In this document: piece by piece, positions 11,431 through 23,955 of the stretch
Layout: every line of letters starts with the position of its first letter
How positions within the stretch are numbered: position 1 is the first letter of the stretch
From: Austropuccinia psidii
Lineage: Eukaryota; Basidiomycota; Pucciniomycetes; Pucciniales; Sphaerophragmiaceae
Assembly: GCA_023105745.1 (NCBI GenBank)
Contig: JALGQZ010000011.1
Coordinates: forward strand, 30,378,612-30,442,611
Length of the DNA stretch: 64,000 nucleotides
Direction of reading: 5' to 3'
Translations under genes and position numbers: made by a program
Notes under the pieces: model-generated
Database searches by the model: none
What the model saw: only the letters and a program-made list of their open reading frames with translations
Told to the model about the DNA's origin: nothing

Positions 11431-13269
11431 ATGAGAATGTTGCAATAAATCAGAATTTCTCAACAGATGGAATAATAATCTATAAATATGGTTCAATTTA
11501 CCAAAGAAAATGATGCAATACCTTGAGAAATGGTATTATTTGAAATTCATCACTATAGAAAAACCTTTCAAACCAAAAGAAGTGAAAAATTACATTTCTC
11601 TAGTTTTTGAGTGCCTCTATGTAGAAACCAAATTATATTAATAGAGGGCCTCTTTCCCTCATATCTGCCCTTCATCACAGATATCATATACCAAGAAGGA
11701 GAATTTTTTCTTATTAGTAAGATTATCTAGTTACTATTGAAGTATTATAGACATATTGGCTTAACTTATAGCTTTCCATAGCTCACGGGCTACTGTAATA
11801 ATAGATAAATTGAAGCTGTATTAATCAACGGTTTAAAGACAGAAAAATAAAATTATGGAAACAGGATACACCAAAATATTAGATTAAATTGAATTTCTGC
11901 GGAAATAAAAGGAAAGACATATGGACAATCAACAAATATCAACTACCAAAATAAGTCAAACTAAATCATTGCAATCAAAATCAAATAAAACACACATGAT
12001 ATCTCCACAATACACAGAAGTTGGACCTTATAGCTCAAAATGTGCACAGACCTATGGTGATATATCACAAAAGAATGGTGCAATAAATTCAAAAAGTAAC
12101 ATTATTCCCAGCTCCTCAGCATAGAAATCTTATCCATGGTACATAATAATACATGAAAATGTTGCAATAAATTGGAATTTCTCACTGAAAAAGAAATTTC
12201 AGACTGAATAAAAATTTAAAACAATGGTTCAGTTTACCAAAAAATGGGGCAATACCTTGGAGAAATGGTATAATTTTAAATCCACCACTATAGAAGAGCT
12301 TTTTCAGCAAAAAGAATTGAAAGCTCACAATTCACTATTTTCTAACTTCCTATATAGAGAAGCCAAAGAATATTAATACAGGGCCTAATTCCCTAATTTC
12401 TTGCCTTCCTCATGGCAATTATATACCAAGAAGGAGAACAATTAATCCCTATCTTTCTAGTAGGATTATCTGGTTATTATTGAGGTATTATAGACATATT
12501 GGAGTGATTTTTAGTTCTCCATATTTGAAAGCAATCAACAGAAGCTCTAAGTTATAGTATTTGGCATTTAATTCTGAAATTAGTAGCAATAATCATACTA
12601 TTAAGTAATATATCATCATTATAGTTTATATCGCTGTTATAGTAGGTTAAGCTTCCCTTTACATGAAGAAATAACTTACGATTAAATTATTCAATATATT
12701 ATCTTTATTCTAAATTAAGCATTACCCTTCAAATACTCAGCTATTATAAATCTGTATGATTATCAAAACCACAGTCATAATATATATTAATACACGTTTA
12801 ATACATTGACATCTTATTTTATCCAAACTCTAAATCTACATTATTCCATATAATTATTGAACCATTGGATTTTATACTTGTTTACTTAGAAAATGTACTT
12901 TTATTGGTACTGATTAGGTCTGATAGACATTTATATGCTAGCTCTGTAGGAAGTTGGCTTAGTATATACACCTTAGCACCCCTGTTTACTGGATATTTCA
13001 GAGATTCAAAAATCTCTACCTATGATTTGGCCCTCAAGGACTTCTTTATTCAATTCCACAGTGAAATAAGTTTAAAACTAATTAAAACACCAATTGAAGT
13101 ACAAAAGCATAAACAAAAATTCAAATCAATCTCATAAAGTTGAGATCTGAGACCAAACAGAGAAAGTGTCTTTAATGATAAATGATAGTTGACACACATT
13201 CACATTTGAGAGGAGAGGGAATGACATAAAGTTTTACTACTATAAGGTGGGAGATGGAAGTAGTTGTTG
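11431..13269. other. Unclassified AT-rich sequence with a diverged duplication
   Basis: No supported gene. Two segments of about 350 bp, roughly 11433-11775 and 12151-12505, are diverged direct copies. They share ATGTTGCAATAAAT near the start, a GGTTCA-TTTACCAAA core, and a shared ending of TATTATAGACATATTGG. Short ORFs at 11921-12124 and 12865-13137 lack features of real proteins. The 3' end (to 13269) is the target site of T3; its continuation resumes at 48693. Confidence 0.6.
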
Positions 13270-14724
13270 TGTCAGCTGGTGACTCAAAACCAGAGCACAA
13301 GCATGACAGCCAAAATACCATAAACCAATGGTATAGCCAAGATACCACCAAAACATGGAGCTGAGCCAAATTAGCTCAAAAGGTATCAAAGAAAGGGGGA
13401 AACCCGCCCCTTTCCAAATATACAAGTCCCATCATCATAGGACAAAGAATAACAAAGTTATTCCTGCTCAAAGCTGTTACTGAGCATAAACCTTAATTTT
13501 AACATCTCATCTGAAATACAGAGTAAGAGGCTTAACCCCATCAAATGGGTATTCAAAATGAAGCTCTAAGTATGGGCTATCCAATGGTACCAGCCAAACT
13601 GAGCTAGCGCCAGTATTACTGAGTTTATGACCAAATTCAGGCCAAATAAGGGTGAACAAAACATTCACCTCTCATCCAACTTCTACAGTTTTAGTGTGAG
13701 ATACCTAAAGTGGGGTCTTTTTGGAAAGAGCACAATCAGGGCTATCTGATAGTCTCATCCATTTCCTCAAATCTCAACTAGAGCAAACGTTATGGGGCAA
13801 AAAAGCCCAATTTAGTTCTTGCCTAAAACACGCATATGTACAAAATATCTTGTACATGGGATACCTTTGCCATATTTAATGATAACCATATCAACTAAGG
13901 TACAAATGTGTAGAGCAAATACAGGGATACACACTGAATCAACTTTGAGGTTGAAATCTCAAGAACTGACAAGGTTATGGCTGTTTTAAGGGCAAAATCC
14001 CACATTTTGGCCAATACAACCTTACCATGGGATAATATCCCATAACCATGATTATGAGGTGTCAAACAGACAAAGAAGAATGTTTATACTTCATTACCTC
14101 ATAAGTCAGTCAATACTGGCGTCCCATACAGCTTCTGTACACCATTCTACGCATCATACACGTCAGAAGAAGGCTATGTGGTCCCTAGAGGAAAATCTTC
14201 ACCCTGTATTGGTGAAAACTGCCATTGGTGAAAACTGCCAAGATGTGGTTTCAAAGCCACATCTGAGCCCAATACAGGCTATACAGGCCTTTTGCAAACC
14301 ACAAGCCTGTCTTAGAGGGTGAAAAATATTCACTTCCTCTACATGGAAAGTTCTAGTAGCCTTTCCTCCCAATTTCAGGATAAAAGGAGGGCTTTCCACA
14401 GCCAGAGATGCTTTCCACATCCTGCTCTTAAATTCCTATGTAGTAAAGCTGTCAAAAACAGTTATACTCTTGAAAAATAACCAAGTATAATGATAATCTT
14501 GATTGTTGTAGTCTTTATTATTGTCATACAACAGGTAAAGCTGCACCCAGGGCTTTCAACAGGGCTCACCACCACTATTTTACAATAGTAAAGCCCTTTA
14601 ACTTTTATTATAAAATCCTTATTATCTATCAATACCTTTATTTTAAATCGTTTATCATGTGTCACAGTCACAGTTAAGGTTGTAAATAGCCTAATTACTA
14701 CTTCTACATAGACTCAACCTGAAA
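13270..14724 (+). repeat. 5' LTR of T3
   Basis: It begins TGTCAGC and ends CCTGAAA directly before the primer-binding-like TTTGAGGGGCCTGGCC. It aligns over its length with 37245-37252 plus 47264-48692, whose end is the canonical CCTGACA; the terminal C has become A here. The ORF-like stretches inside it have no coding signature. Confidence 0.9.
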
Positions 14725-15324
14725 TTTGAGGGGCCTGGCCATGTTTTAACCTTTTTTGGACCTTAAGAGTGAGTTTTTTCACTTATTTTCTCTATTTCTG
14801 ACATTTTGTTCTATGTTTTTAGGCATATTCTTTCTTAAAAATACATATATACAAAATATTTTTCTGGATTAATTGGTGTACACACCATTTTATACTCATA
14901 TTACAAGAGTACCTGTCACGTGGTTAATAACCACATGACCTTTGTTTTTTGGCGTGTTTTACATATAAAAACACTTTAAGCCACTCATACAGTCTTTTTT
15001 CAATAAAATAAAGACACCTCTTACCGTAAAACCAACAGTTAAGGCATGGTTGGGGATATTGTTAATTCAATTACCTCCTATACACCACCTTTTACCAGAT
15101 TATACTTGCTAATTACAAGTAATATGTAAGATATCGGTTTGCAAACAGTATACCAATTATCTGTAAACTGTATTTCTGACGTGAAATTGTTAATTCAAGT
15201 ACACTGTCATTACACAAGGGCATATTGTAGTAAGACACAAGCCCAGAGGCCATTCTTAGACATGCAAACAGCACTTTAAGAAGTCTTAACTGACATTAAG
15301 CCCTCTTTTCCTGTTTCGATTCAG
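14725..15324 (+). other. T3 primer-binding-like site and leader
   Basis: TTTGAGGGGCCTGGCCATG follows the LTR, matching the equivalent site in the other Ty3 elements. The leader contains CACGTGG near 14928 and ends in a pyrimidine-rich CCTGTTTCGATTCAG at 15324 that resembles a 3' splice site. No ORF. Confidence 0.65.
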
Positions 15325-15673
15325 TGGAAGATAACTTCATACCACTTGAGACCCAGTGACACCCTCAGAACCAGAGAGTAGCAAAGGGAAAGGAAAGAGG
15401 AACAGTGAAAGCCTTATCACAGCAAAAAAGTGGACACCTATTGCCACCCAGAAGAGTAGAAAACCATGAAATTCTGCTTCAATACAAGGTAAACCAACCT
15501 TAACAGCTTGTACAGGGAAAATTACTATAATTAACCCAGTTGTAACCTCTAAAGGTAACTTGCCCAAATCAGCAGACAACAAATTTGTACAAGGCACAGT
15601 CAAAGGTAATTACCCTAAGAACATAAAGTTCTTGACTGCTTGCAAACACTGAAAGTTCATCTGTCTACCTCAG
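15325..15673 (+). other. T3 candidate leader exon(s) and intron
   Basis: After the AG at 15324 the sequence starts GAAGATAAC (Glu-Asp-Asn), like the T2 leader exon, then meets a TGA about 30 bases on. Candidate donors are AAG|GTAAAC at 15488 and AAAG|GTAATT at 15605. The candidate acceptor is TACCTCAG at 15673, which puts exon 2 into the beta frame with the same phase (two bases before the first full codon) as in T1, T2 and T4. Exon boundaries are uncertain. Confidence 0.4.
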
Positions 15674-15949
15674 AGACCTTGGCTTCCAAAGGAACCAACC
15701 AGAGGACAGAGAAGGATTGTCCAGAACCAGAAGACCTGGAAGAGGACACCTTGGACACAATTGTGGATGGCAAAACAATGAGGGAGATGATATCAACCTT
15801 GCCATTCACACTCCATTTCAACAGGAACCTCAAACCAGAGGACAGGAAAGACATGGATCAAGTTCTTCACCTCCACCAACTCCTCAAAGATTTATTTCAA
15901 TGGAGCATGGACAACAAGAGGTTCAACCTGGCATCTCACTGGGCAGAAC

Positions 15950-16524
15950 TGTTGAAAATCATAATCAAGACCAGTCTGATAATCAACTCAACTGATCAGC
16001 AATCTAAATACTCCAAAATGCCAACCGCCACACTGCCACAAAAACCGCTAAACACTCCAAAACTGCCACATTAGTCAACCGTGCAGATCACTGCACTTCA
16101 AGTTACAGCTTGCTCAAAAAAACCAATATAAAAGAAGACCTTCTTTCAACAATCACCTTGGATCATCTCCTTTGATCTAACTTTCTGTTCCTTTTGGTTC
16201 CTTACTTTCTTCTCTCTTTATCTTTCCTTGAAATCTTTATTTCTTCATTTCTTTTCCACTCACTCTCCTTTCTACTATAACCCATTCATCTCAATCCGAT
16301 TCAGGTATTGTTGGTAATCACTTATTAATTAGCTTTTCCTTGAACTGAATTCTCTAAAAATCATCATTTAAAAGACTTTTCCCAGTGTTTACTGCCGTTG
16401 TATCTTAGCAATATCATTTTGTTATTTGTTGTCTACCATTTAGCTATAAATATCATTACTCATCTTTTTTTGACTATTTGAATATGGTAATCTAATACAA
16501 ATTGTTTAGTTTCGCACTTTAATA
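15950..16524 (+). repeat. 5' LTR of the Copia element
   Basis: 575 bp, TGTTGAAAATC...CTTTAATA. It is nearly identical to 31083-31657 apart from scattered, mostly C/T and G/A, differences. It contains a pyrimidine-rich stretch around 16150-16280, probably promoter and leader. Confidence 0.93.
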
Positions 16525-16578
16525 GATCTAAAGTCCCGAGCTCTACTCACGAAACAACGGTGGATTTCATTTTTAATC

Positions 16579-18797
16579 ATGACAGAAAGCAACGCCAAAA
16601 TATCCTCCATTCCAATTTTAGATGGAACCAACTATGGAGAATCAAGCGCAAGAATAATCATCCTCCTTTGATCCAAAGATCTTCCCCAAGTTTGTGAAAA
16701 TATTTTTGCTTCTGATGCTTCTACTACGGCAATGAACAAATGGAATAACAGAAGCTTTGATAAAGTAAGCATAACAACCTTCCGTGTCAGTAACAGGGTT
16801 TTCATTGAAGTCGTAAAACAAAATTCAACAAATGCCCATCTACTCTGGACCAAGCTCCAAGAAAAATACACACCAAGAAAAGCCATTAATTAGGTGTGTG
16901 TGGATGCAATGGTTGAAGTCAACTTATAATGGAAATCTCAAAGAATACGTCGACAACAATAGGAAATTAATGATGGCAATGGAAACTGTCAATATAGCGT
17001 TCCATCCAAATTATTGTCCTTCACCCTTCTCGGGAAGTTGTCTGGTGATTCTGAAATTCATCAATATGTCGAAACTCTAGTGCTTAATGAAGAATTGATT
17101 GAATTACCCGACTTGATACTGTCAAAACTTCAAGATTTCCACAACAATTCCACTGTGCAAGAAGTGACTTCAACCACATCTTCTTCTGCCTTACTGTCTG
17201 AATTCACCCATACGTCCAAAATTCTGTACTATTGCACCAACGGAAAGCATAATCCAATGTGCACATCCCATACCCAGCAAGAATGCTTTGTTGAAAACCC
17301 TCACTTAAGAGCTCCTACACGAAACAACAAACGACGAGCTCAGAACAATCAGAACGTATTGGCTCATCTGTCAACCACTCAAGCTTTAGTTACCGGTAGC
17401 TATCCCTCAACTTCCTCCTTTGACTTAATAATCGACTGTGGTGCCACTCACCACATGTTTAATTCCAAGGAATCATTTTCAACACTCAGTGCGACTCCTC
17501 CTTTCATTGTCTGCACTGGAGATACCACTAGTTCACTCTCAACTAAAGGCATTGGTACTGTGATGATCACTTGTGGTGAAAAGGTTTTTACATTAAGTAA
17601 TTGCCTCTATTTTCCGAATATTAACTGCGATCTGATAATCTTACTTGGACTGGGACATAAGAAGTTATTTATCCACTGTGACAAAGACAAATTCACATTA
17701 CGTTCTGAAAAGGAAACTTTATTCAAAGGAAAAATTGAAAACAACTCAATGAAGGTGAAGTATTCAATACCAAAAACCCTCAGAACCCAAAGCTGAAATC
17801 TTTGGCACCTTCGGCTTGGACACCCTGGTGTTCAGGTAATAAAATCAATGGGTCTTCCAGAAATGACCTCCAAATTTCTTACATGCGATAAAGACAAAAT
17901 GCATCTGTTACCCTTCAAGGATTGATTTGAACATGTAAGTCTGCCATTATACTGTGTTCATGTTGATCTTTTTGGCTCCTATCTCTCCTTCATCCATATC
18001 TGGATTTCAATATTTTCTTACAATAGTTGATCAAGCTACTTCCTTCAAAACAATTTGATTGCTAAAACAAAAATCTGATGCTTTCCACCAGTTTGTCCTA
18101 GTAAAAAAGACAATGGAAAAATTCCACGAACAAACTCTTGAAAAACTCGTGTCCAATTGGGGAACAAGTTTTTCAATCCCCAATTTCAAAAATTATCTGA
18201 AGAATGTGGATTTGAACATTTGATGTCACCTGCTCAAACACCTCAACACAATGGCTTTGCTGAAAGGGCAAATCAAACCATACTGGAAAAGGCTTCTTGT
18301 CTCCTCAATGGGTCTAATCTTCCTAGCACTTACTGGGCCAAAGACCTGAATACTGCTACTCTTCTCAGTAACTTAAATCCCACTCTTTCAAGAGTCAATT
18401 GGAGTCCTTACAGCCTCTGGAAAGGGTCCCCTCCTCAAATCAAGAAATTGCGTGTTTTTGGTTATAGAGCTATCATTGCCATTCCTAAACAGCACTGCAA
18501 AAGCAAATTCAGCCCATCTGGCGCTGAAGGAGTATTACTAGGCTACACCAATGAAAACACTTCCTATTGGGTTCTTCAGCTCAGTGATCGAAAAGTAATC
18601 ATTTCTCAACGTGTGATCTTTGATGAATTAACTTCTCCTTCACTAAAAAATTGTTCTTCCAGTTTTGACTCCATTCTATTGATTCCTGAACATCAAGAAG
18701 CAGTGATGGAAGTGGTAGAAGAAGTCCACTTAGTCAATATGGGACAGATAGATGAAGTCCCGCCCATTGAACCAATCTGAGATCATCCGTCAAGAAT
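16579..18797 (+). pseudogene. Copia Gag-protease-integrase, decayed
   Basis: The frame starts at ATG 16579 with the Copia Gag opening pattern (LDGTNYGESSARIIILL). It meets TGA at 16669 and TAG at 16891, and resumes open from 17014. The protease motif appears as DCGATHHM (usual DSGATxHM) near 17433. The pre-integrase region lies around 17800-17930, with stops. The integrase core remnant spans 18157-18780, with MSPAQTPQHNGFAERANQT containing the catalytic Glu, followed by the RVFGYRA segment. T2 interrupts it at 18798. The product would be the structural, protease and integrase part of a polyprotein; many stops and shifts prevent that. Confidence 0.85.
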
Positions 18798-20741
18798 TGT
18801 AAGGTTTGACTATGAAAAAATAAGTAAAAATTACTAATATTTTACTTATTGTACTATGAATGTCCTTATAAATGAAATAAATAAGATAAAAATAATTATA
18901 ATAATAAAGAATTATTATAATTATGGCGTAAAAATAATTATATTATTAATAAAATATGATAATATAATTTATATTATAAAATATAATGAAACAAAATAAA
19001 TATATTAATATAAGATAATTAAGATATTCAAAGGCACTTTATTATTGTTACAAACAAATAATGGAGGCGTGAAAAATTGTTTTTTATTAATAAAAAATAA
19101 TTAATAAGAATAATATTACCAATATTAAAGTTATAAATTAATATAAATACTATTTATATTGATTAAAGAATTATTAAAAGAATAATAGAGAGAAAATGAC
19201 CTACTTTTAACACTTAATATAATAATTTTGAGATATTTTACGCCAAATAATATAAATACAACTTATCCAAATTGTATTTACAATAAAGAATAGAGGAAAT
19301 TACAAATATTCTTGATTTTTACGTGGAAATGAGATTTTTAGAGAGATGTTTAACAAAAACAATTAAATAAATGCTTTAATCACGTCAAAATTGATGATTA
19401 TGATAAGATGATCTTTGGTATTTGATAATATAAAAATTTTTATATATAAAGAATAAAGAGATTACCTTTTATTGTATTGATTTAATGTTTTTGATGCGTC
19501 TGAGGGGAAAACAGAGTAAAAAGTGCTTGATTTCTAATAAATACCTCCCTCATAGAGTCCAACAGGCTTTTAGTAGACGTTTACTGATCATATCCACTGG
19601 GATTGATCAATATTTTAAGGTTTGGTGATGATTACATCATTATTACGCCATTATTTAGAGTTATCACTATAGCTCTAAGTTTGATGATGTCAAAGGCTTG
19701 GCAGAACCCCAAACCGTCGATTTTATTAGTTTTAATCATAAACTAACAGTATTCACCAATTTTATCACTCATATGACTCTTAAACCTAATTTAAGGTTAC
19801 AGTGAGTGATCATAAATGATCAAATTAAGCTCAAACTTTGATCCTTAATGACTTTTAATATTTACACAGTAAAGCTATTCAGAGAGTGAATTCAAATAGC
19901 TTGGCATAACCTTATTATTCTTCCAAGAGCCTTTCATTACATCATCAAAACTCTATTTTTGATGATTTTTCTTGTAACTCATCTTCTCTGTCGAAATTTA
20001 ATATTTTAAACTTCAAACTATGATTTCAAGGGGTTATACCTTGAATATTATAATAAAAAATACATCATTCTTCACGAGTGAACTAGTAGAATCCAACTGT
20101 CTACTTTTCTTAAGTTTGGACCACTTTCACAACAAAGTGGTCAACAGCTCTGTTGATTTTAATCAATAATTCCTTACAGGTTTTGAACTTGTTTATAACT
20201 TGGGAAATAAACTTCATTTCTGTACTTCTACAGTAATTACGTTATGCTTTATTTTTGGTTCATCACTCTATCATGCATAATTCCAGAGAAATTAGCTAAA
20301 ATCCTTGAATATATGCGTTGACCAAAAAAGTGCATATATTCAGGTGAATTCCTTAAGTATTGATTTTGAAGCTTAGCTTCTTAATTGTTTTATATGTGAA
20401 TTTTTATGGAGAATCCAATGGTACCATTTATTTCACATGTTGTCTCATTGGCGTTTGAAATAAATAAGGATTTGTGTACTTTATAAGGTATTATTACTTA
20501 TAACTTATTAAATACTGATTTTACAGATATGCCATAAAAATGGTATATGTGTATTTTACCATGGGGAATCCAATGGTATAACTTATTTTACATGTTTATT
20601 CATTGGTTCTTAAGTTAAAACAAGTTTTATGCCAATTTATGGTATTTTTGTATTTTTAAAAGTACTTATTTTTAGTGTATAATTATTTTAAACATTTCTT
20701 GTGACCTTTTTGGGTATGTGGTCATATATAAAAGGTTCACA
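18798..20741 (-). repeat. 3' LTR of T2
   Basis: 1944 bp, TGTAAGG...TTCACA in window orientation. It aligns with 27390-29340 and is directly followed by the polypurine complement. It contains ACGTGG near 19321 (CCACGT in element sense). No coding sequence. Confidence 0.93.
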
Positions 20742-20759
20742 ATCCCTACCACCAAAAAG
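20742..20759 (-). other. T2 polypurine tract
   Basis: The complement of ATCCCTACCACCAAAAAG is a purine run (TTTTTGGTGGTAGGGAT) adjoining the TG start of the 3' LTR. It is almost the same as the T1 tract at 9414. Confidence 0.75.
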
Positions 20760-20840
20760 TTTTGTACCACAATCTGATATGTGTAATTAGGGTATCATCC
20801 ACTGTCCTACCTCTTCAATAGACTTTGTTAGTCTTGAAGC

Positions 20841-23800
20841 TCAATGATGCTTAACTTTTTCTTTTTCAGGCTTTCTTTCATGTCTGAATCTTCTTAGTAG
20901 CTTATCAGCATTTTTTATATCTTTCTCAAGTAGCCATTCATCTTCTTGAGTTGAATTTCTATACCTTACAAGGTATTTTCTTTCCTTTTTGTTTCTTTTC
21001 CTTCTTTCTTTGAGGACTTTTACAATTTTCTTTTCTTCTCCTTCTTCTAAGGGTGTAATTTCAAGTGTGGGTTTATTTCTTAGTGGAAATAACTCCTTGT
21101 CACTTGAGCTGTAAGGTTTTATCAGACTTACAGGGAATGTTGGGTGTTTGTTCATTAATTCACCTGTGAGTTCCAATTGCACAGCATTGGGTCCATGAAG
21201 TGCTTTTATCATAAAAGGTCCTGCAAAGGAATCTTTTGATTTCTTTGGGCCCTTTATGTTATTTGAATTTAAGGTTTGATACTAGGACCAAGTCTCCTAT
21301 TTTGAAATCAGGTGGCTTATGACTTTTATCCCATCTTTCTTTTGCATATTTGAAAGAATCTTGCATACATCTGTTTGCATGGTGTCTTGCCTTATCAAGC
21401 ATTATCTTAAAACTGCTTGCTGTTGGGTGTATATCCACTAAGTCTTTTTTGAGGGTATCATAAGGAAGTCTTGGATTCCAACCTTTTTCTAGCATTTCTG
21501 GTGTTTTGCCAGTAGAAGAATGGATTGATGTCTTATATGCCAGTTTAAGAGCTGGTATTAGTGTACACCAATCATGGGTAAAACCATCAGAGTCTTTGAA
21601 TTCTAGCCCATAAGCACATAATTTTCTAATCATGTCCTCTAAGGTCTGTATCATTCTTTCTGCTAAACCATCAGCTTGAGGATGGTAAGCTGTTGAGAAT
21701 GATAACTTTGTCCCAAAAAGTTATGGAGATTTGTCCATAATGCTGAAGTGAACTTTGGGTCTCTGTCACTTATAATATTTTGGAATAATCCTGTATGGCT
21801 AATAACTTTATTCCATATCATTATGACTGTGTCCATATCTGTGTCATCCTTATGACATGGTAGGAACATGGGAGTTTTGCGATACCTGTCAACTAATACT
21901 AGGCATGCATTATAGCTTCTGTCTCCTCCTGGCGGTAATGCTGTTACCCAATCCATATGAACTATTTCCCAAGGGGATTTTGGTTCTTGGATTTGGATCA
22001 TCATTCCAAATTTCTTTCCTGTGGCTCTATTGGCTTTTTGACTTCTGTCACAGGTCTGGCAGTATTATATAACATCTTTCTTCCAATTTGGCCACCAAGA
22101 GCAGGTTTTTACCCACTCTAGTGTCCTGTCTTCTGAAAGGTTTCCAGCTGCAACACTATCATGACACTCAGGTAAAATAGTGTTTATCAGGGTTCTATCT
22201 GTTAAGGCCATAACACATGTGTGTTTTGTTCTATGGTAAAGAATTCCATCAAGGAGGTGGAATCTTCCTTCATCATATTCGTTTTTCCATGTTTCATCTA
22301 GTTTTGATGAAAGTGATGGGTCTTTGCAGTCTTTCATTAGAAGTTGGCTTAAGATATGGGAATTTTTGTCTATCTTATAGCTTTCTTTAACTTGGTTAAA
22401 GAATTCTGTGCCAATGTCTGTAACACATATTCCTTCTACATGGTGTTCTTCTTGAGGTACCCATGCTGGATTGTCAGGGGTATTTGCTAGAGCCCATCTG
22501 CTAAGACCATCTGCATTTTTATGAATATTTCCAGATTTATGAACAATAGTAATATTTCCTCCATATTCTTGGATAGCAATTTGCCATCTCAGCATATGTC
22601 TATTTGGAGTTTTCATATTTAATAGAGATTTTACAGCATTACAGTCTATAATCTCATCAAATGCTGTTCCATCCAAGTATTAATGTAATTTTTCTAACGC
22701 CCACACTAAGCAGAGGCATTTCATTTGGCTTGCTCCATAGCTTGCTTCTGTTGGCTTTATCTGTCTTTAAATAAAACAAATTGGTCCTTCCACTGCTTTA
22801 TCATTGATAATTTTTGTCTGTTGTAGTGCAGCACCCAGTCCTTCTCCACAAGCATCAATGTAAAGCTTGAAGGGTAGTCTCCAATGTGGCATGAGAAGAA
22901 ATGGGGCATTTGTTAAGGAATTTTTTAGTTCTTCATATGCCTTGACTCTTTCTTCTGTCATTTCATAGACTATTTGTTGGTCACATAGTTTATACAAGGA
23001 TTTAGCAATTTTTGCAAAGTCCTTTATATGCTGTCTATAGTAACCAGCAAGTCCTAGAAATGATTGCATTTCTTTTTTGGTTTGGGGCATTGGTTTAAGT
23101 AGTACTTCTGCTACTTTATTCTTTTCTATGCCTAGACTAAGACCAGATACAACATGTCCTAGTTCTTTTAGTTCACTATATGCAAACTGACACTTTTTCA
23201 AGGAAATTTCCCTATTCACTTGCACTTTTTATTTTAGTACCCTTTCTAGTCATGTAAGGTGACTTTCCCAAGTTTCTGAGCAAACTATGATATCATCAAT
23301 ATAGATAATTAACCATCCTTCTGAGAATTCTTCAGGAAATATGGTATTCATCATTCTTTGATAATGGAAGGTGCATTTTTTATGCCAAATGGCATTCTTA
23401 AGTATTCAAAAATTCCACAGTGGACCATTATCCTCCGTAGTTTTTGGCATTGTTTGTTAAGACATTTTGATGAAAACACTTCAAGGCATCCATGGCTGTG
23501 ATGAACTTAGCTTGTGACAATTGGGTCAATGTCTCATGGATCCTGGGTATTGGATACCTGTCTGGAATGGTATAGGTGTTCAGGGCTCTGAAGTCTCCTA
23601 CCAACCTTGATTTTCCATTATGCCAAGTTATCATGACAGGTGTAGTGACTTCTACCTGCTCATTATTTCCTACCTTTCTTAATACTCCAAGGTCCATTAA
23701 TTCTTTAATTTGTACCTCTAGGGCTTCTCTAGCCCTTGGACTAGCTGGGTAAGCAGGTCTCCTTAGTAAAGGTGGGTAAGGTTTTCCCACATTAAGAATT

Positions 23801-23955
23801 ATATCCACTTCATGTCCAATTATGGCACCTAGTGGTTCTTTGTCAGTTGAAAAGACATTTTTGTACTTAAATAAGAGGTCAATCAGTTTTTCTTTCATTT
23901 TTTCTGTTAATTCTTGATTGAATTCTGCCTCTTTAGGTTGCTCAGACATGAAGAG
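20841..23955 (-). pseudogene. pol: T2 Pol (RT-RNase H-integrase-chromodomain), decayed
   Basis: Fragments read right to left. The RT start (23949-23428) has AMDALKCFHQN. An RT fragment with YIDDII lies near 23290, in a frameshifted stretch. RNase H (23225-22767) has [13 protein letters not shown]. The segment 22676-22065 includes the integrase N-terminus. Integrase core pieces lie at 22004-21663 and 21654-21259, and the C-terminal domain plus chromodomain-like end at 21212-20841. The HHCC finger region near 22060 is hit by a stop, and frameshifts occur near 23955, 23435, 23370 and 21720. The active-site motifs that remain are normal for Ty3; the product cannot be made. Confidence 0.88.

Noticed and set aside
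11921..12124. 67-codon ORF between the two 350-bp copies
   Set aside because: Low-complexity Ser/Thr/Gln/Lys chain without support; too short to judge.
12865..13137. 90-codon ORF in AT-rich sequence
   Set aside because: It begins at a non-ATG codon, has no domain, and lies in sequence with no coding bias.
15337..15603. Minus-strand ORF over the T3 leader exon
   Set aside because: It is the reverse shadow of the purine-rich leader exon and has no homologous counterpart in the other elements.
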